Position numbers and translations under genes: made by a program. 32,794 bases of DNA from JAZGDL01 sp036477795. GTDB lineage: Bacteria > Planctomycetota > Phycisphaerae > UBA1845. Positions 31,051 through 32,794 of the stretch are shown here, piece by piece (position 1 is the first letter of the stretch; each line of letters opens with the position of its first letter). Under the pieces are notes generated by a model, which was not told the origin of the DNA, ran no database searches, and was given only the letters and a program-made list of their open reading frames with translations. The stretch is taken from NCBI GenBank assembly GCA_036477795.1, contig JAZGDL010000256.1, forward strand, positions 1 to 32,794, written 5' to 3'.

Positions 31051-31326
31051 ATGCCCACCGTCACCGCCGCCATCCTGGACGAAATCCGCCGCGACGGGTT
31101 CAACGTCGGTCCGGGCGTGACCGCGGCGATAGGTGTTCCGCAGCCACGGCCGGTCCGCTTGGCGGGCCGTCGCCCGCCGTCCCGATTTGCACATTACCAG
31201 CCCGAATCGCCGCACGCAACGACTCGGTTTCGACCCGCGCGCGTGGTTGATTCGTCGAGTCGGCCGGACCGCCAGCAATATGTACGCGCCCCTGCCGCGA
31301 AGCCCCCCCATTGCCGCAACTCCTAG
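31051..31326 (+). CDS. Doubtful small ORF in a 500-bp gap
   Basis: The stretch 30888-31388 has no clear gene. ATG 31051 opens 91 codons starting MPTVTAAILDEIRRDGFNV, a plausible small-protein start, but the rest (many R, P, A) looks like out-of-frame GC-rich sequence. It may be a frameshifted remnant. No good ribosome-binding site is seen. Confidence 0.2.
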   Translation: MPTVTAAILDEIRRDGFNVGPGVTAAIGVPQPRPVRLAGRRPPSRFAHYQPESPHATTRFRPARVVDSSSRPDRQQYVRAPAAKPPHCRNS

Positions 31327-31388
31327 CGGGCTTGCAGCTTACGCAGATTCTCGACAACAAGTCCCGTTCGGGTACTATTGACGGCGTT

Positions 31389-31625
31389 ATGGCAAAATGG
31401 GTACGTCAAGTCGAAGCCGCGAGGCGGTGCGGTTTGGCAAGGCAACAAATTCACGAAGCTCTGGCGCGCGGGTGGTTTCGGTGCGTCTCAGTCGGTGGGG
31501 TGCGTCTAGTCCTGTTCCGCGACGTCCTGCTGTGGCGGCGGGCAGTGGCCGAACGGAAGCGCCGTCGCAATCAGATTGGCGGCACCCAGGAGCAGGAGCG
31601 TACACCGGCGGATGGGGCCCTTTGA
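31389..31625 (+). CDS. Small helix-turn-helix protein, excisionase-like
   Basis: A 78-residue basic protein. VRQVEAARRCGLARQQIHEAL, then RGWFRCVSVGGVRLVLFRDV, follows the helix-turn-helix plus wing pattern of excisionase/AlpA-type (MerR-like) DNA-binding proteins. A tail rich in K and R (ERKRRRNQ) follows. In an integrated island such a protein commonly directs excision or controls the integrase. ATG 31389 is chosen because the domain begins there. The ribosome-binding site is weak. Confidence 0.5.
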   Translation: MAKWVRQVEAARRCGLARQQIHEALARGWFRCVSVGGVRLVLFRDVLLWRRAVAERKRRRNQIGGTQEQERTPADGAL

Positions 31626-31716
31626 CCCTTACCACCCGTCACCAACGAACAAACCGCGCCCAGTTCCAGAAAAGCTAACGTCGATTCCAGAATCTGACAC
31701 TGCGGGAGATATGTCA

Positions 31717-32223
31717 ATGTCCAAAACTGACACCTACAGATGGAGAGTACTCGAAGGACCAGGAGGCCGGTGTGAGCCCCGAAGAATATCCATGTATTCG
31801 TGGACTTTCCGATTGATTGAAGAGCTTGGTGTCGCCAAACGACACCAGGAGCTGTGCCAGAAGCTAAGAAGGGTGTTGGTCGTTTGCGCGGTTGTCTGTC
31901 TGCTTGCGGGCATTGCCCGTGTATTGGTGGGAAACTCAGAATGGCAAAAGCCTGCGGCAGTCGCTGCGGCTTTCGCAATAGGCGCTGCGGGCGCATATGA
32001 CGACGGACACAGAATCAGCAGTATTCTTATGGAGCTTCACTCTGGTCTTCCTTTGTCAATCATGTCCGACCGTGCCACTGACATTCCATTGGAAGAGGCC
32101 CAAAGAACGGTTGAAATCGTCGAAATCGCCGAAGTCGATTTGGCAGAATGGGCCCGCGCTAGAGAACTGTCCGCTAAGGAATTGAAAGGGATCAGGGTGA
32201 AGCGCGACTGGGTGGCGATATGA
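31717..32223 (+). CDS. Membrane protein of the island, unknown
   Basis: A 168-residue protein with two adjacent hydrophobic segments (about residues 47-65, VLVVCAVVCLLAGIARVLV, and about 73-88, PAAVAAAFAIGAAGAY). A cytoplasmic-looking acidic C-terminal region with EIVEIAEVDLAEWARARELS follows. GGGAG before the two nearby ATGs (31711 and 31717) supports this start. Codon use is more AT-rich than in the chromosomal neighbours, fitting acquisition with the island. No family is recognised. Confidence 0.55.
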   Translation: MSKTDTYRWRVLEGPGGRCEPRRISMYSWTFRLIEELGVAKRHQELCQKLRRVLVVCAVVCLLAGIARVLVGNSEWQKPAAVAAAFAIGAAGAYDDGHRISSILMELHSGLPLSIMSDRATDIPLEEAQRTVEIVEIAEVDLAEWARARELSAKELKGIRVKRDWVAI

Positions 32224-32332
32224 GATTCCGGGGGTGTCGCCGGACGCCGACGATAACCTGGTCCATCCGGGGCCCCAACCGGGGCGGGTCTGGTTCGGAT
32301 TCTGGCTGTTGAACGGGTCCCATCTTCGACCG

Positions 32333-32479
32333 TCACTCGCCCGTCCTTCCGCTCGCCCGCACCATCGCCACGATCCCGGCCTTGACAGCTTCGGGCAGTG
32401 TCGGCCAGGCTTCGACGACCGCGGCGAATTCGGGGTCTTTTTCGATGTCGATACGCCAGTCTGTCCGCCAGTGGGACAT
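32333..32479 (-). CDS. Small ORF at the right end of the island, possible integrase-tail remnant
   Basis: 48 residues, MSHWRTDWRIDIEKDPEFAA then VVEAWPTLPEAVKAGIVAMV, well-formed with a likely helix-rich fold. The frame runs on upstream through attR. Its SHWRTDWR coding DNA resembles the ACTGGCGTACAGACTGGCG stretch in the tail region of the left-end integrase, so it may derive from a second integrase end. The gap 32224-32597 otherwise contains only attR. Confidence 0.35.
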   Translation of the reverse strand: MSHWRTDWRIDIEKDPEFAAVVEAWPTLPEAVKAGIVAMVRASGRTGE

Positions 32480-32597
32480 GTCCTTGTCCGTAACTTGTGG
32501 TAGAATCGGGGGTTGTGGATGATCCAACACGGGTTCGACTCCCGTTGGGGTCAGTTTCCTTTTGCCGCTGGTCATTCATCGCTTGAGCCGCTGACCC

Positions 32598-32794
32598 ATG
32601 ATCAACGCCGAGCTCGCCAGGGCGTTCAACCGCATCGCCGACCTGATGGAGATCAGCGGCCAAGACCGATTCCGCATCAATTCCTACCGCCGGGTGGCCC
32701 GTTTCCTGAAGTCGCACCCCCAGGACATCACCGTACCGGCAGCCGACAACACGCTGACCGACCTCCCCGGAATCGGAAAAGGCACCGCGGGCAA
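32598..32794 (+). CDS. PolX-type DNA polymerase / helix-hairpin-helix protein, 5' part
   Basis: 65 codons before the window ends: MINAELARAFNRIADLMEIS then GQDRFRINSYRRVARFLKSH and LTDLPGIGKGTAG. This is the N-terminal 8-kDa-like domain and first helix-hairpin-helix (LPGIGKG) of family X polymerases, which in bacteria usually also carry a C-terminal PHP domain and act in base-excision repair. It lies 44 bp right of attR, so it probably followed tRNA-Glu directly before the island integrated. Confidence 0.85.
   Translation, partial: MINAELARAFNRIADLMEISGQDRFRINSYRRVARFLKSHPQDITVPAADNTLTDLPGIGKGTAG

Larger units (their letters stand above)
28565..32553. mobile_element. Small genomic island integrated at tRNA-Glu
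   Basis: Bounded by identical 29-bp sequences CAACACGGGTTCGACTCCCG plus TTGGGGTCA: attL is the 3' end of the tRNA (28565-28593) and attR lies at 32525-32553. The integrase remnant is next to the tRNA. Cargo is the overlapping three-gene PIN module, an excisionase-like protein and a membrane protein. At about 4 kb with a truncated integrase, it is probably a decayed or dependent element. Confidence 0.85.

Noticed and set aside
32525..32553. Second tRNA-Glu gene
   Set aside because: Only the 3' 29 bp are present, without anticodon or 5' acceptor strand, so it is an attachment site.

Overview
The window looks like a chromosomal piece of a GC-rich, Gram-negative planctomycete, probably of the Phycisphaerae/Planctomycetes type. 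This is an inference from content: a eukaryote-like UDP-sugar pyrophosphorylase, a pseudopilin with a C-terminal ADGHV-type motif, a beta-helix protein with GACC-type cysteine repeats and a dockerin-like tail, a planctomycete-style Tat-exported DUF362 protein, many multihaem cytochromes, and intergenic regions full of small palindromic repeats. No rRNA or marker gene allows a firmer placement.

Layout. 1-3300: a partial Uma2-type nuclease gene (minus), then enolase followed by an FtsB/DivIC-like gene and a small anchored protein. 3364-13242: an electron-transfer region. On the minus strand lie an ethylbenzene-dehydrogenase-type haem lipoprotein and a pentahaem lipoprotein. Divergent from them, and apparently one operon, lie an outer-membrane beta-barrel, an NHL-propeller protein, a cytochrome with 11 CXXCH motifs plus one CX3CH, a tetrahaem cytochrome and a second NHL lipoprotein. 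Barrel, periplasmic and large cytochromes and propellers together suggest a porin-cytochrome conduit for moving electrons across the outer membrane. 13584-18043: APS kinase (cysC), an exported glutathione peroxidase whose catalytic residue is an in-frame TGA (selenocysteine) with a SECIS-like hairpin just after it, a repeat cluster, a UDP-sugar pyrophosphorylase and a DUF362 protein. 18044-28371: a pseudopilin, a Nudix hydrolase, a membrane GT-C-like glycosyltransferase, a beta-helix surface protein, an NAD-dependent sugar epimerase coupled to an unknown lipoprotein, and two small lipoproteins. 28521-32553: tRNA-Glu(TTC) carrying a small integrated island bounded by a 29-bp duplication of the tRNA 3' end. 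It holds a truncated tyrosine recombinase, a three-gene overlapping module ending in a PIN toxin, an excisionase-like protein and a membrane protein. 32598-end: the start of a PolX-type DNA polymerase.

The other theme is repeats. At least six short palindromic families occur, named here R1 to R6 (R5 is the single 156-bp inverted-repeat element at 2621-2776), plus 7- and 8-bp tandem arrays. Some copies are nested, some supply stop codons to genes, and some lie inside reading frames: the large cytochrome's 5' end and a loop of the second NHL protein. Two families show paired base changes that keep their hairpins.

All calls come from reading the sequence. No database search or structure prediction was run.
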